This document shows, one piece after another, positions 47,198-55,436 of a stretch of DNA of 64,000 nucleotides. Position numbers and translations under genes: made by a program. Within the stretch, counting starts at the first letter, position 1. The number at the start of each line of letters is the position of its first letter. This DNA comes from Deltaproteobacteria bacterium (GTDB lineage: Bacteria > Myxococcota_A > UBA9042 > PHBI01 > JACKFB01), in contig JACKFB010000003.1 in assembly GCA_020632695.1 (NCBI GenBank), positions 248,001 through 312,000 on the forward strand, in the 5' to 3' direction. The notes beneath the pieces were generated by a model that was not told the origin of the DNA, did not search any database, and saw nothing but the letters and a program-made list of their open reading frames with translations.

Positions 47198-47293
47198 GGC
47201 CCGTTCGCACCGGAGATCGCCGGAGCGAGCGGGCCTCGCCGCGTCAGAGGGCGGCCCGTTCGCATCGGAGATGGCCGGAGCGAGCGGGCCTCG
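47198..47293. repeat. Two tandem ~40-bp palindromic units (55-bp period)
   Basis: Units at 47198-47238 and 47253-47293 share GGCCCGTTCGCA(C/T)CGGAGAT followed by CGCCGGAGCGAGCGGGCC. Each folds as GGCCCGTTCGC against GCGAGCGGGCC (one G-T pair). They lie between the DUF2188 gene and the convergent BrkB gene. They look like REP-type palindromes or paired terminators. Confidence 0.7.
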
Positions 47294-47397
47294 TTGCTTC
47301 CGGGGGCTGGCTCCCGGGTGCCCGCTCGCCTGCGGGCGACCCCGGCGGGGCGCGCGTCCGGCCGCTGGCCTGAGGGCGAACCCGGCCGGTCGCGACC

Positions 47398-48576
47398 TCA
47401 CTCGACGTCGACGTCGTCGTCGGGGTCGGGCTCCGGCGGCTTCAGGACGGCGCGCACGGTGTCCTCGTCCATCTCGGACTTGGGCGGCACGTGGTCTGCG
47501 ACGTAGGCGCCGCGAGAGCCCATCGGCTTCGCCTCGCCCACGGTGGTGTCGAGGAAGGTCTGGTACTCCATCTCGGCGTTGAGCTCCGCGCCGAGCAGCA
47601 CGGTGAACACGCTGAACTGCAGCCAGAGCAGGGTGACGACCACCGCCCCGAGCGAGCCGTAGGTCTCGTCGTAGTTGCCGAAGTTGCTGATGAACACGGA
47701 GATCAGCGCCGAGCCGGCCAGCCACAGCACGGTCGCGGCCACCGCGCCCCAGCTCACCCAGCGCCACTGGGCGGGGCGGCGCCGTGGGCCGAAGCGGTAG
47801 GCGGTGGCCAGGCTGAACATGACCGTGAGGGCCAGCAGCGGCCAGCGGATGGCCTCGACCAGGAGCTCGGTGTCGGGAGGCAGCCCGAGCGCGTTGAGCG
47901 CCAGGGGCAGCGCCACCAGCAAGGCCAGGACGATGGCGCCGCCGACCAGGCTCCCGGCGGTGGCGAGGATCGACATGACGTAGAGGCGGATGATGCCGTG
48001 CTGGCGGGGCTCGCGGTAGGCGATGCCCAGGGCCTCGATGAGCGAGCGCAGGCCGCGTGACGCGCTCCAGAGCGCGAAGAGCAGGCCGACGATGAGGCCG
48101 GTGCCGAGCTCGCTGCTGGGCCGGCGCACCAGCGCGTCGAGCTGCTCGGTGAGGATCTGGCGCACGTCCTGGGGCAGGAAGCGCTCGAGCGCGCCCACCT
48201 GGGTCTGGACGTCCAGGGGATCCGAGATGATGCCGTAGAGGGAGACCAGCGCGGCCATGGCCGGCACCAGCGCCAGGAAGGCGTAGAAGGAGACGCCGGC
48301 CGCGACGATGTCGACGTGGTCGTCGCCGATGCGTTTGAAGACCCGCTTGAGGATGTCGAGCCAGCCGCGGGCGGGGATGCGGTGGGGCGAGCGGGCCCAG
48401 CGGCCGATGTCGTCCTGGTCGTCCGACGACTCCTCGCCCTCGCCGTCGGCGCCCTCGGCGCCGGGGTCGGCCTCGGCGTGCTCGCGGGGCCGGGGAGCCT
48501 GCGCGCTCGCGCCATGGCGGGTGGTTCGGTGGGGTGCCTCGGCAGGCGAGGACACGGGCTGCGGGTGGGTCTTCAT
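47398..48576 (-). CDS. YihY/BrkB-family inner-membrane protein
   Basis: 392 residues. An N-terminal Glu/Asp-rich cytoplasmic tail of about 65 residues precedes six predicted membrane segments. The family phrase AAGVSFYAFLALVPAMAALVSLYG is present, as are L-W-S-A-S-R-G-L-R-S-L-I-E-A-L-G-I-A-Y-R-E, Y-G-S-L-G-A-V-V-V-T-L-L-W-L-Q, and V-L-L-G-A-E-L-N-A-E. The C-terminal tail is acidic. Once called RNase BN/BrkB, the family is now regarded as membrane proteins of uncertain function. It is divergent from the cation exchanger gene, with about 205 bp between. Confidence 0.93.
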   Translation of the reverse strand: MKTHPQPVSSPAEAPHRTTRHGASAQAPRPREHAEADPGAEGADGEGEESSDDQDDIGRWARSPHRIPARGWLDILKRVFKRIGDDHVDIVAAGVSFYAFLALVPAMAALVSLYGIISDPLDVQTQVGALERFLPQDVRQILTEQLDALVRRPSSELGTGLIVGLLFALWSASRGLRSLIEALGIAYREPRQHGIIRLYVMSILATAGSLVGGAIVLALLVALPLALNALGLPPDTELLVEAIRWPLLALTVMFSLATAYRFGPRRRPAQWRWVSWGAVAATVLWLAGSALISVFISNFGNYDETYGSLGAVVVTLLWLQFSVFTVLLGAELNAEMEYQTFLDTTVGEAKPMGSRGAYVADHVPPKSEMDEDTVRAVLKPPEPDPDDDVDVE

Positions 48577-48782
48577 GGCGCTGGCCTCCGCCCGGGCTTC
48601 GGCGACGCGTCGGTGGAGCGCGCCGGGCGCACGGGATCGACGTCAGGGACACAGCAAGTGCCGTGCCAGCACACCGGCCCAACGCGGTGAGACGCCACGT
48701 GCGCGAAGATCGCCCCGTGCCGGCACCGGTGCTATATCAGCCGCCCGCGGCGGGTCCGGACGGCAGGGAGGGACCGAAGGCG

Positions 48783-49709
48783 ATGCTGGAGATCCTGGAG
48801 AACCTGGCGCTGGTCGGGCTGTCGATCGTCATGCTCTGGAAGTGCTCGGACTGGCTGGTCGAGAGCGCGGCGCGCGTGGGCCGGCGCCTCGGCTTCTCCG
48901 AGCTCACCACCGGGCTGGTCATCGTCTCGATCTGCACCTCGGCGCCGGAGTTCGCCGTCTCGGTGATGGCGGCGTTGCAGGACAAGGACGACATCTCCGT
49001 CGGCAACGTCGTGGGCTCCAACATCTTCAACCTCGGCATCATCCTGGGGTTGTGCACGCTGATCCGCAGCATGCCGACCAACCGGCGGCTGGTGCTGCGC
49101 GACGGCGGCATCCTCATCGCCACCACCCTGGCCCTGGTCCTGATGCTGCACGACGGGCACCTCTCGCGCGTCGAGAGCGTGCTGCTGCTGGCCGGCCTCG
49201 CCGGCTACATCGGGCTGCTGATCTTCGGCAAGCAGGAGCTCGACGAGGAGCTCCCCGAGGACCCGATGACCTGGCGCGACCCGCTCTGGCTCATCGCGGG
49301 CATGGTGGGGGTGGTCGGCGGCGGCGAGCTGCTGGTGGTGGGCGCCTCGGAGCTGGCGCGCATGGCGGGCGTGAGTGAGTGGGCCATCGCGGTGACGATC
49401 GTCGCCGGGGGGACCTCCACCCCGGAGCTGGCGGCCTCGCTGCGGGCCGCGCTCAGCGGGCGCTCGGGCATGTCCATCGGCAACCTGGTCGGCAGCGACA
49501 TCTTCAACATGCTCGGCGTGCTCGGCGCCGCCGGCCTGATCCGGCCGATGTCGATAGGCTCCGACGCCCAGGGCAGCCTCGTGATGCTGGTCGGCATGTG
49601 CGTGGTGGCCGTCGGCTTCATGCGCAGCGGCTGGCGCCTCTCGCGCTGGGAGGGCGCCGTCTTGCTGGTCGCCGCGCTGGCCCGGTGGGGTGTGGACCTC
49701 GGGACCTGA
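48783..49709 (+). CDS. Ca2+/cation antiporter (CaCA family, YrbG-like)
   Basis: 308 residues with about ten TM segments. The two inverted alpha-repeats are clear: TSAPEFAVSVMAA then GNVVGSNIFNLGIILG (first half), and TSTPELAASLRAA then GNLVGSDIFNMLGVLG (second half). These hold the ion-binding Glu and Asn/Asp residues. The family exchanges Ca2+ (or K+) for Na+ or H+ across the inner membrane. The start is ATG 48783, with GGGAGGGACC upstream. Confidence 0.94.
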   Translation: MLEILENLALVGLSIVMLWKCSDWLVESAARVGRRLGFSELTTGLVIVSICTSAPEFAVSVMAALQDKDDISVGNVVGSNIFNLGIILGLCTLIRSMPTNRRLVLRDGGILIATTLALVLMLHDGHLSRVESVLLLAGLAGYIGLLIFGKQELDEELPEDPMTWRDPLWLIAGMVGVVGGGELLVVGASELARMAGVSEWAIAVTIVAGGTSTPELAASLRAALSGRSGMSIGNLVGSDIFNMLGVLGAAGLIRPMSIGSDAQGSLVMLVGMCVVAVGFMRSGWRLSRWEGAVLLVAALARWGVDLGT

Positions 49710-49825
49710 GGCGGCCGACCCGGCGCGGCGTCCATTGACCGCGCGCGACGGGCCGCCTAGCCTGCCATCGCCCGCGCCCGGTCAGCGCCCTTTGCGCACC
49801 GGCGCCGCAGGCGACGGAGGGCGGG

Positions 49826-51541
49826 ATGGCTGAGATGATCCACGGCGGCCGACTGGTCGCCCGCGCGCTCAAGGCCGAGCAGGTCGACTGCCTGTTCACG
49901 TTGTGCGGCGGACACATCCAGTCGATCTACGACGGCTGCCTCGACGAGGGCATCCGCGTGGTCGACACGCGTCACGAGCAGAGCGCAGGGCACGCCGCCG
50001 ACGGCTGGGCCCGCGCCACCGGCCGCCCCGGCGTCTGCGCCGTCACCGCCGGCCCCGGCGTGACCGACGTCGTCACCGCCCTGGCCAACGCCCAGCGCGC
50101 CGGCGTGCCGCTGGTCTGCTTCGGCGGCGCCGGCCCGCGCGTCTTCAACCACATGGGCTCGCTCCAGGACATGGATCACCTCGAGCTGGTCAAGCCGGTG
50201 ACCAAGTGGGCCGCGCGGGTCGAGGAGACCCGCCGTCTGGCCGAGTACGTCAGCATCGCCTTCCGCAAGGCGACCTCGGGGGTCCCCGGCCCGGTGTTCC
50301 TCGAGGTGCCCATCGACGTGCTGATGGAGTTCGTCGACGCCGAGAAGGTCACCCTGCCGACCAACTACCGCACGCCCGCCCGCTCCGGGCCCGACCCGAA
50401 GTACCTGGACGAGGCCGCGGAGCTGCTGCGCAGCGCCCAGCGCCCCATCGCCATCGTCGGCTCCCAGATCCGCTGGTCCCGTGACCCGCTCGAGACCATG
50501 GCGCGCTGGACCGAGACCGGCATCCCCACCTTCGTCAACGGCATGGCCCGCGGCCTTGTGGACCCCCAGGGCCCGTGGTTCCTCAACCGCGCGCGCAAGC
50601 ACTGCCTCAAGCACACCGATCTGGTCGTGCTCTGCGGCACGCCCTTCGACTTCCGGTTGGGCTACGGCCAGTCCACCCGCATCCAGGCCGGCTCGCAGTC
50701 GGGGCTCTCGGGCACCGCGCTGCTCAACCTGACGCGCCCGGTCATCAACCCCCAGGCCCGCATCATCCAGATCGACCTGGACGCCGACGAGCTGGGCCGC
50801 AACCGCGACAACGGCGTCGACGTCGGGCTGGTGGCCGACACCGGCCTGGTGTTGGACGCCCTGGCCGCGTCGCTGGCCGACCTGGACCGCGGGCGCCTGG
50901 ACGGCTGGTGGGAGGGCATCCGCGCCGACGAGAAGGCCCAGTGGGACAAGATGCGCGCGGAGATCGACGAGGTCAGCGACCCGCCGAACCCGCTGCGGGT
51001 GTGCGACGCGGTCGACCGGTTCATCCGCCCCGGCGACGTGGTGGTCGGCGACGGCGGAGACTTCGTCGGGACGGCGGCCTACGTGGTGCGCCCCTACGGC
51101 GTGGGGACCTGGATGGACCCGGGGCCGCTGGGGACGTTGGGCGTGGGCCCGGGCTACGCGATGGCGGCCAAGCTGGCCAACCCCGACGCCCGCGTGGTCA
51201 TCATGTTCGGCGACGGCTCCTTCGGCCTCAACGGCATGGAGTTCGAGGCCTTCGCGCGCCAGGGCATCAAGGTCGTGGGCATCATCGGCAACGACGCCGG
51301 TTGGACGCAGATCCTGCGCGGGCAGCGCCAGATCTACGGGCCCGAGCGCGTGGTCGCCACCACCCTGGACTACACCCACTACGAGAAGGTCGTGGAGGCC
51401 TGCGGCGGCCACGGCGAGTGGGTCGAGCGCGACGCCGACCTGGTGCCGGCGCTGGAGCGCGCCTTCGCCAGCGACAAGCCGGCCCTGGTCAACGTGAAGA
51501 TCGCCAGCAGCCAGTTCCGATCGGGCGCCATCAGCGTCTGA
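49826..51541 (+). CDS. Thiamine diphosphate-dependent lyase resembling ILVBL/2-hydroxyacyl-CoA lyase
   Basis: 571 residues, cytoplasmic, three-domain acetolactate-synthase fold. The Pyr domain has catalytic E51 in RHEQSAGHAADGWARATG. The PP domain has the ThDP/Mg motif G-D463-G-S-F ending in NDAGWTQI. Distinctive phrases, G-G-D-F-V-G-T-A-A, W-M-D-P-G-P-L-G-T-L-G-V-G and NDAGWTQI, recall the eukaryotic ILVBL (HACL2) branch rather than biosynthetic IlvB. It is annotated by default as acetolactate synthase large-subunit-like, but no small regulatory subunit (IlvN) is next to it. A C-C lyase of 2-hydroxyacyl-CoA or a related substrate is the better guess. Confidence 0.87.
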   Translation: MAEMIHGGRLVARALKAEQVDCLFTLCGGHIQSIYDGCLDEGIRVVDTRHEQSAGHAADGWARATGRPGVCAVTAGPGVTDVVTALANAQRAGVPLVCFGGAGPRVFNHMGSLQDMDHLELVKPVTKWAARVEETRRLAEYVSIAFRKATSGVPGPVFLEVPIDVLMEFVDAEKVTLPTNYRTPARSGPDPKYLDEAAELLRSAQRPIAIVGSQIRWSRDPLETMARWTETGIPTFVNGMARGLVDPQGPWFLNRARKHCLKHTDLVVLCGTPFDFRLGYGQSTRIQAGSQSGLSGTALLNLTRPVINPQARIIQIDLDADELGRNRDNGVDVGLVADTGLVLDALAASLADLDRGRLDGWWEGIRADEKAQWDKMRAEIDEVSDPPNPLRVCDAVDRFIRPGDVVVGDGGDFVGTAAYVVRPYGVGTWMDPGPLGTLGVGPGYAMAAKLANPDARVVIMFGDGSFGLNGMEFEAFARQGIKVVGIIGNDAGWTQILRGQRQIYGPERVVATTLDYTHYEKVVEACGGHGEWVERDADLVPALERAFASDKPALVNVKIASSQFRSGAISV

Positions 51542-51657
51542 CCGGCTACCCTCGTTCGACAGCCAGAACCGCGCGCGAGCTTGGCGCCGCGTGGCGATCG
51601 TGCATCATGGTCGCCTGACCTGAGCCGCACCGCGACCACGGACGGGAGGCCCGCTCG

Positions 51658-53259
51658 ATGGCTCCAGCACGCCTGACAGTGCTCACGCTGGCGCTCGCCA
51701 TGAGCGCGCTGGCACCCGTCGCGCCTGCACGAGCCGCCGGCGAGGCCTGCGATCCCGTCGAGGCGGTGGACGACGCCCGCTACCTGCGTCAGCTCACCCT
51801 GGACCTCTGGGGCCGGGTGCCCTCGATCGAGGAGCTGGACGCGGTGGCCGCGGCCGGCGGGGTCACCAAGGCCCACATCGAGGCGATGCTGGCCGACGAG
51901 CAGTTCTTCACGATGGTGCGGCGTCACCACGCCGACCTGCTCTACCCCAACATCGACCAGCTCGAGCTGGTGCCTGCCGCCACCTCGCTGCTGCTGCCGG
52001 CGATGTACTACGAGTACGACGAGAGCAGCGACCCGACGCGGCTCTTCATCCTCTACGTGGGCTTCTACCAGCGCGGTGGCCTGGTCCCCTGCGCCGACGA
52101 GCCGGCCACCTTCGACGCGCAGGGCCAGGTGGTCATGACTCCCTGGCCCGACGGCACGATGCGCGACGGCTGGGTGATGGTCGAGCCCTACTGGGCGCCC
52201 GGCACCCAGGTGAAGGTGTGCGCGCTGGAGGCTCGCTGGGTCGAGACCGCGAGCAACGGCGAACCCTGCACCAGCGCCGCGGGCGCCGGCACCGGGAGCT
52301 GCGGCTGCGGCGACGACCTCCGCTACTGCCTGTCCCTCGAGTCGGGCGACCGGGTGCGGCAGAGCCTGCGCGACCAGATGGAGCGCGCCATCGAGCGGCC
52401 CATGCGCGAGGGAGGCAGCTACTTCGACTTCCTCACCGACCGGCGCGAGGAGCTCGATGGCCCGCTCGAGCACTACTACAAGTACATCGCCCAGAAGGCC
52501 GTGGACCCGGTCATCTTCACGCCGCCGGTCCCGCCGGCCTCCATCGGCGACCGCCCCTTCACCGACGCGACCTGGGTCAGCTACGACCGCCCCGAGTTCA
52601 ACAGCGGCATCCTCACCGGGCTGCAGTACCTGCTGCGCTTCCAGACCGCCCGCGCGCGCGCCAACCGGTTCTGGGACGCCTTCTTGTGCGCGCCCTTCCA
52701 GGCGCCCGACGTCGCGCTGCCCAGCCCCAACGACCCCTGCAGCCTGAACCCGAACCTGCGCGAGCGGTGTGGCTGCAGCGGCTGCCACGCGGTGCTGGAG
52801 CCGGCCACCGCCTACTGGGCGCGCTTCGCCGACGCCGGCACCCTGCGCCTGGAGCCCTCGGTGTTCCCCGACTACCTGCCCCAGTGCGACGGCTGCGAGT
52901 CCAAGCCCGGTGGCTGCGGCTTCTTCTGCGACCGCTTCTACCTGACCCACGCCGGCCACCCCGACGAGCAGCCCTACGTCGGGACGATGCGCTCGCTGAT
53001 GTGGCGCGACGCGGACGAGCTGGCGCTGGTGGGCACGGGCCCGCGGGCGCTGGTCGAGGAGACCCTGGAGAGCGGCGCGCTGGGTCGCTGCGCGGCGCAG
53101 AAGGTGTTCGAGCGGCTGCACGGGCGCCCCCTGGACGAGCAGGACGAGGCCGAGCTGCTGCCCGACGTGCTGGCGGCCTTCGAGGCGTCCGGCTGGGACT
53201 TCCGCGCGCTGGTCGAGGCATGGGTGATGAGCCCCAGCTACCGGAGGATGGTGCGATGA
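51658..53259 (+). CDS. Exported DUF1549-like protein with CXXCH heme motif
   Basis: 533 residues. The Sec signal ends at APARAAG. The N-terminus RYLRQLTLDLWGRVPSIEEL fits the DUF1549 helix motif found in planctomycete/myxobacterial exported proteins. C373-S-G-C-H377 is a c-type heme motif, within a Cys-rich region (also Q-C-D-G-C-E-S-K-P-G-G-C-G-F-F-C-D). The C-terminal 100 residues (YVGTMRSLMW, AQKVFERLHGRPL, FRALVEAWVMSPSYRRM) fit the DUF1585-like tail. It is the first of three coupled genes, overlapping the following lipoprotein by ATGA. Such modules usually pair with DUF1501 proteins, as here. Confidence 0.87.
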   Translation: MAPARLTVLTLALAMSALAPVAPARAAGEACDPVEAVDDARYLRQLTLDLWGRVPSIEELDAVAAAGGVTKAHIEAMLADEQFFTMVRRHHADLLYPNIDQLELVPAATSLLLPAMYYEYDESSDPTRLFILYVGFYQRGGLVPCADEPATFDAQGQVVMTPWPDGTMRDGWVMVEPYWAPGTQVKVCALEARWVETASNGEPCTSAAGAGTGSCGCGDDLRYCLSLESGDRVRQSLRDQMERAIERPMREGGSYFDFLTDRREELDGPLEHYYKYIAQKAVDPVIFTPPVPPASIGDRPFTDATWVSYDRPEFNSGILTGLQYLLRFQTARARANRFWDAFLCAPFQAPDVALPSPNDPCSLNPNLRERCGCSGCHAVLEPATAYWARFADAGTLRLEPSVFPDYLPQCDGCESKPGGCGFFCDRFYLTHAGHPDEQPYVGTMRSLMWRDADELALVGTGPRALVEETLESGALGRCAAQKVFERLHGRPLDEQDEAELLPDVLAAFEASGWDFRALVEAWVMSPSYRRMVR

Positions 53260-53927
53260 CGCGCGAGCTCACGCGGCTGCTCATCGTCGGCGCCTTGCTC
53301 CAGGCCTGCGGCGGCGAAGCACGGGAGGTGGACGCCGCGGGTTCGGACGCGCCCGGCGGCGACGCGCCCGTCCTCGAGGTCGACGCCGGCCCGGACCTGC
53401 CCGCCGGGCCGCCCGGGCGCGCGGTGCACCGCATGACCGTCGAGCAGCTCGCCCGCTCCATCCCGGTCGTCACCGGCGGGATCGCGTGGACCGAGGACTT
53501 CGGAGGCGGCCCGCTCGACATCCTGGGCTTCCTGGCGCCCACGCTGGGCGCGCCCGACTACACGCTGGTGGTGAGCGAGAACCTCGAGCCCTCGCTGCTC
53601 ATCGCCAAGTTCATGCAGGACGCCTCGCAGCGCATCTGCGCCAAGTGGGTCACCCGCGACCGCGAGCGGCCGCCGGGCGAGCGCACCCTCATCGTCCACG
53701 ACGACTGGGACTCCACGGCCGAGGCCGACGTGAAGCAGAGCCTCCGCGCGCTGGAGCTGCGCTTCTTCTCGCGCCGGATAGCGCCCGGCGACGACGCGCC
53801 CATCGCCGACCTGTACCAGCTCTTCACCGAGGCCGCCGCCGCCGCCCCGCCCGGCAAGGGCCCCGACGACGGCTGGCTGGGGGTGTGCATCGCCATGATG
53901 ACCGACCCGGCCTTCGTGCTCTATTGA
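53256..53927 (+). CDS. Small lipoprotein in DUF1549-DUF1501 operon
   Basis: 223 residues; the ATG overlaps the upstream stop. The signal peptide ends in L-L-Q-A-C-G-G, a lipobox, followed by an Asp/Ala/Pro spacer. The body has Y-T-L-V-V-S-E-N-L-E-P-S-L-L-I-A-K-F, I-C-A-K-W-V, D-V-K-Q-S-L-R-A-L-E-L-R-F, and a C-terminal G-V-C-I-A-M-M-T-D-P-A-F-V-L-Y. The tail resembles the end of DUF1585-type proteins (M-x-D-P-x-F-x-x-Y), so it may be a diverged or split piece of that family. It acts in the periplasm, likely with its two operon partners. Confidence 0.78.
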   Translation: MTRELTRLLIVGALLQACGGEAREVDAAGSDAPGGDAPVLEVDAGPDLPAGPPGRAVHRMTVEQLARSIPVVTGGIAWTEDFGGGPLDILGFLAPTLGAPDYTLVVSENLEPSLLIAKFMQDASQRICAKWVTRDRERPPGERTLIVHDDWDSTAEADVKQSLRALELRFFSRRIAPGDDAPIADLYQLFTEAAAAAPPGKGPDDGWLGVCIAMMTDPAFVLY

Positions 53928-53967
53928 TGAACCGTCTTCGCTCGCCCCGCGCAGGAGGCATCGCCTC

Positions 53968-55308
53968 ATGAATCGCCGCGCATTCCTCGCCCGCACCGGC
54001 CTCGGCGTCGGGAGCCTCGCGCTCTCCGGCGGGCTGCTGCAGCGCCTGGCGCGGGCCGCCGAATCCACCGACCGCTACTACGTGTTCTGCTACTTCGAGG
54101 GCGGCTGGGACCACCTGCTGGCCCTGGACCCCCGCGACCCGGCGGAGTTCACCAGCGCCGCCGTGAACGAGACCGGCATCGAGCCCGCCTGGGACCTCCT
54201 GCCCGCCGACTTCACCCGGCAGCTCGTGGTGGCGGGCGGCATCCGCTTCGGCCCCGCCATCGGCGAGATGGCCGAGCTGACCGACCACTTCAGCGTCGTC
54301 CGCGGCATCAACATGGCCACCCTGACCCACGAGGTGGGCCGCCGCTACTTCATCACCGGCCGCCCGCCCTCGGGCAGCACGGCGCGCGGCTCCTCGGTCG
54401 CCAGCCTGGCCTCGTGGCAGCTCGGCAGCGCCGAGCCGGTGCCCCACCTCTCGCTGTCGGTCGAGAGCTACCTCGAGCCGGACCTGCCGGCCTACGCCGC
54501 GGCCATGCCCGTGGCGGGCGTCGACAGCATGCGCTACATCCTGCGCGAGAACCTGGGCATCCCGACCCTGGTGCGCCCCGGCGTCAAGGACGCCCTGGCC
54601 CGCTACTGGGAGCGCGCCCGCTCCTGCGACGACGGGGGAGCCGCCTCGTCGCAGCTCGCCGAGACCTACCGCGACAACCGCGCCCGCGCCGTCGAGCTGG
54701 TCAAGTCCGACCTCTGGCGCGAGTTCGAGTTCTCCCAGCCCCAGCTCGCGTCGGTGCGCGCCCACTACGGGCTCAGCCCCACCCAGCTCGAGACCCCCTT
54801 CGGCCGCGCGGCCCTGGCCAGCCAGGCCATCAAGACCGGCCTGTCCCGCGTGGTCAGCGTCGCCCTGGCCGGCCAGCTCGACACCCACGACGGCCAGTGG
54901 GCGGCGCAGCACTCCACCCGCCTCCGCGACGGCTTCGACGCGCTGGCGCGCCTCATCACCGACCTGCGCGACACCGAGGCTCCGGGCGGCGGCTCGCTGC
55001 TCGACAAGACCACCCTGGTCGCCTTCAGCGAGTTCGGGCGCACCGCCCGGCTGAACTCCCGCGGCGGGCGAGACCACCTGCTGACGAACTGCGCGCTCCT
55101 CGCCGGCGCCGGCATCGCGCCCGGCCGCGTGGTCGGCTCCTCGAGCGACAACGCCATGGGGCCCGACCTCGTGGACCTCGCGACCGGCCAGCCCAGCGAG
55201 GACGGCGTGTCGCTCAAGCCGGAACACGTGATGAGCACGGTGCTGGCCGCCGCCGGGATCCCGGCCGACCGGCTCCGCAGCGAGCCGCTGCCGTCGCTGC
55301 TGCTCTGA
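53968..55308 (+). CDS. DUF1501-family protein with Tat signal
   Basis: 446 residues; GGAGG upstream of the ATG. The N-terminus NRRAFLARTGLGVGSLALS is a twin-arginine signal, implying export in a folded state. Family signatures: FCYFEGGWDHLLALDPRDP, VVRGINMATLTHEVGRRYF, L-D-T-H-D-G-Q-W, and VAFSEFGRTARLNSRGGRDH with N-C-A-L-L-A-G-A-G. The fold is alkaline-phosphatase/sulfatase-like. It accompanies DUF1549-type cytochrome proteins in planctomycetes, myxobacteria and relatives, but its reaction is unknown. Confidence 0.93.
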   Translation: MNRRAFLARTGLGVGSLALSGGLLQRLARAAESTDRYYVFCYFEGGWDHLLALDPRDPAEFTSAAVNETGIEPAWDLLPADFTRQLVVAGGIRFGPAIGEMAELTDHFSVVRGINMATLTHEVGRRYFITGRPPSGSTARGSSVASLASWQLGSAEPVPHLSLSVESYLEPDLPAYAAAMPVAGVDSMRYILRENLGIPTLVRPGVKDALARYWERARSCDDGGAASSQLAETYRDNRARAVELVKSDLWREFEFSQPQLASVRAHYGLSPTQLETPFGRAALASQAIKTGLSRVVSVALAGQLDTHDGQWAAQHSTRLRDGFDALARLITDLRDTEAPGGGSLLDKTTLVAFSEFGRTARLNSRGGRDHLLTNCALLAGAGIAPGRVVGSSSDNAMGPDLVDLATGQPSEDGVSLKPEHVMSTVLAAAGIPADRLRSEPLPSLLL

Positions 55309-55384
55309 TCCGCTTCCCGCAAGGGGCAGCGCGCCCAGCCCGCCCCCCCTGTAACCCAGGGCTTTAATTCTTTCGGGATCGGTC

Positions 55385-55428
55385 CCGTGGTAGTTTCCGG
55401 GGGAGTCTTGCCCTCAACGAAACCACGG
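55385..55428 (+). other. Leader inverted repeat before MopE-like gene
   Basis: CCGTGGT (55385-55391) and ACCACGG (55422-55428) can pair, 8 nt before the ATG at 55437. The stretch just upstream (55360-55380, CTTTAATTCTTTCG) is unusually AT-rich for the window and may hold the promoter, though no -35/-10 pair is clear. Confidence 0.3.
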
Positions 55429-55436
55429 TGGTTGGC

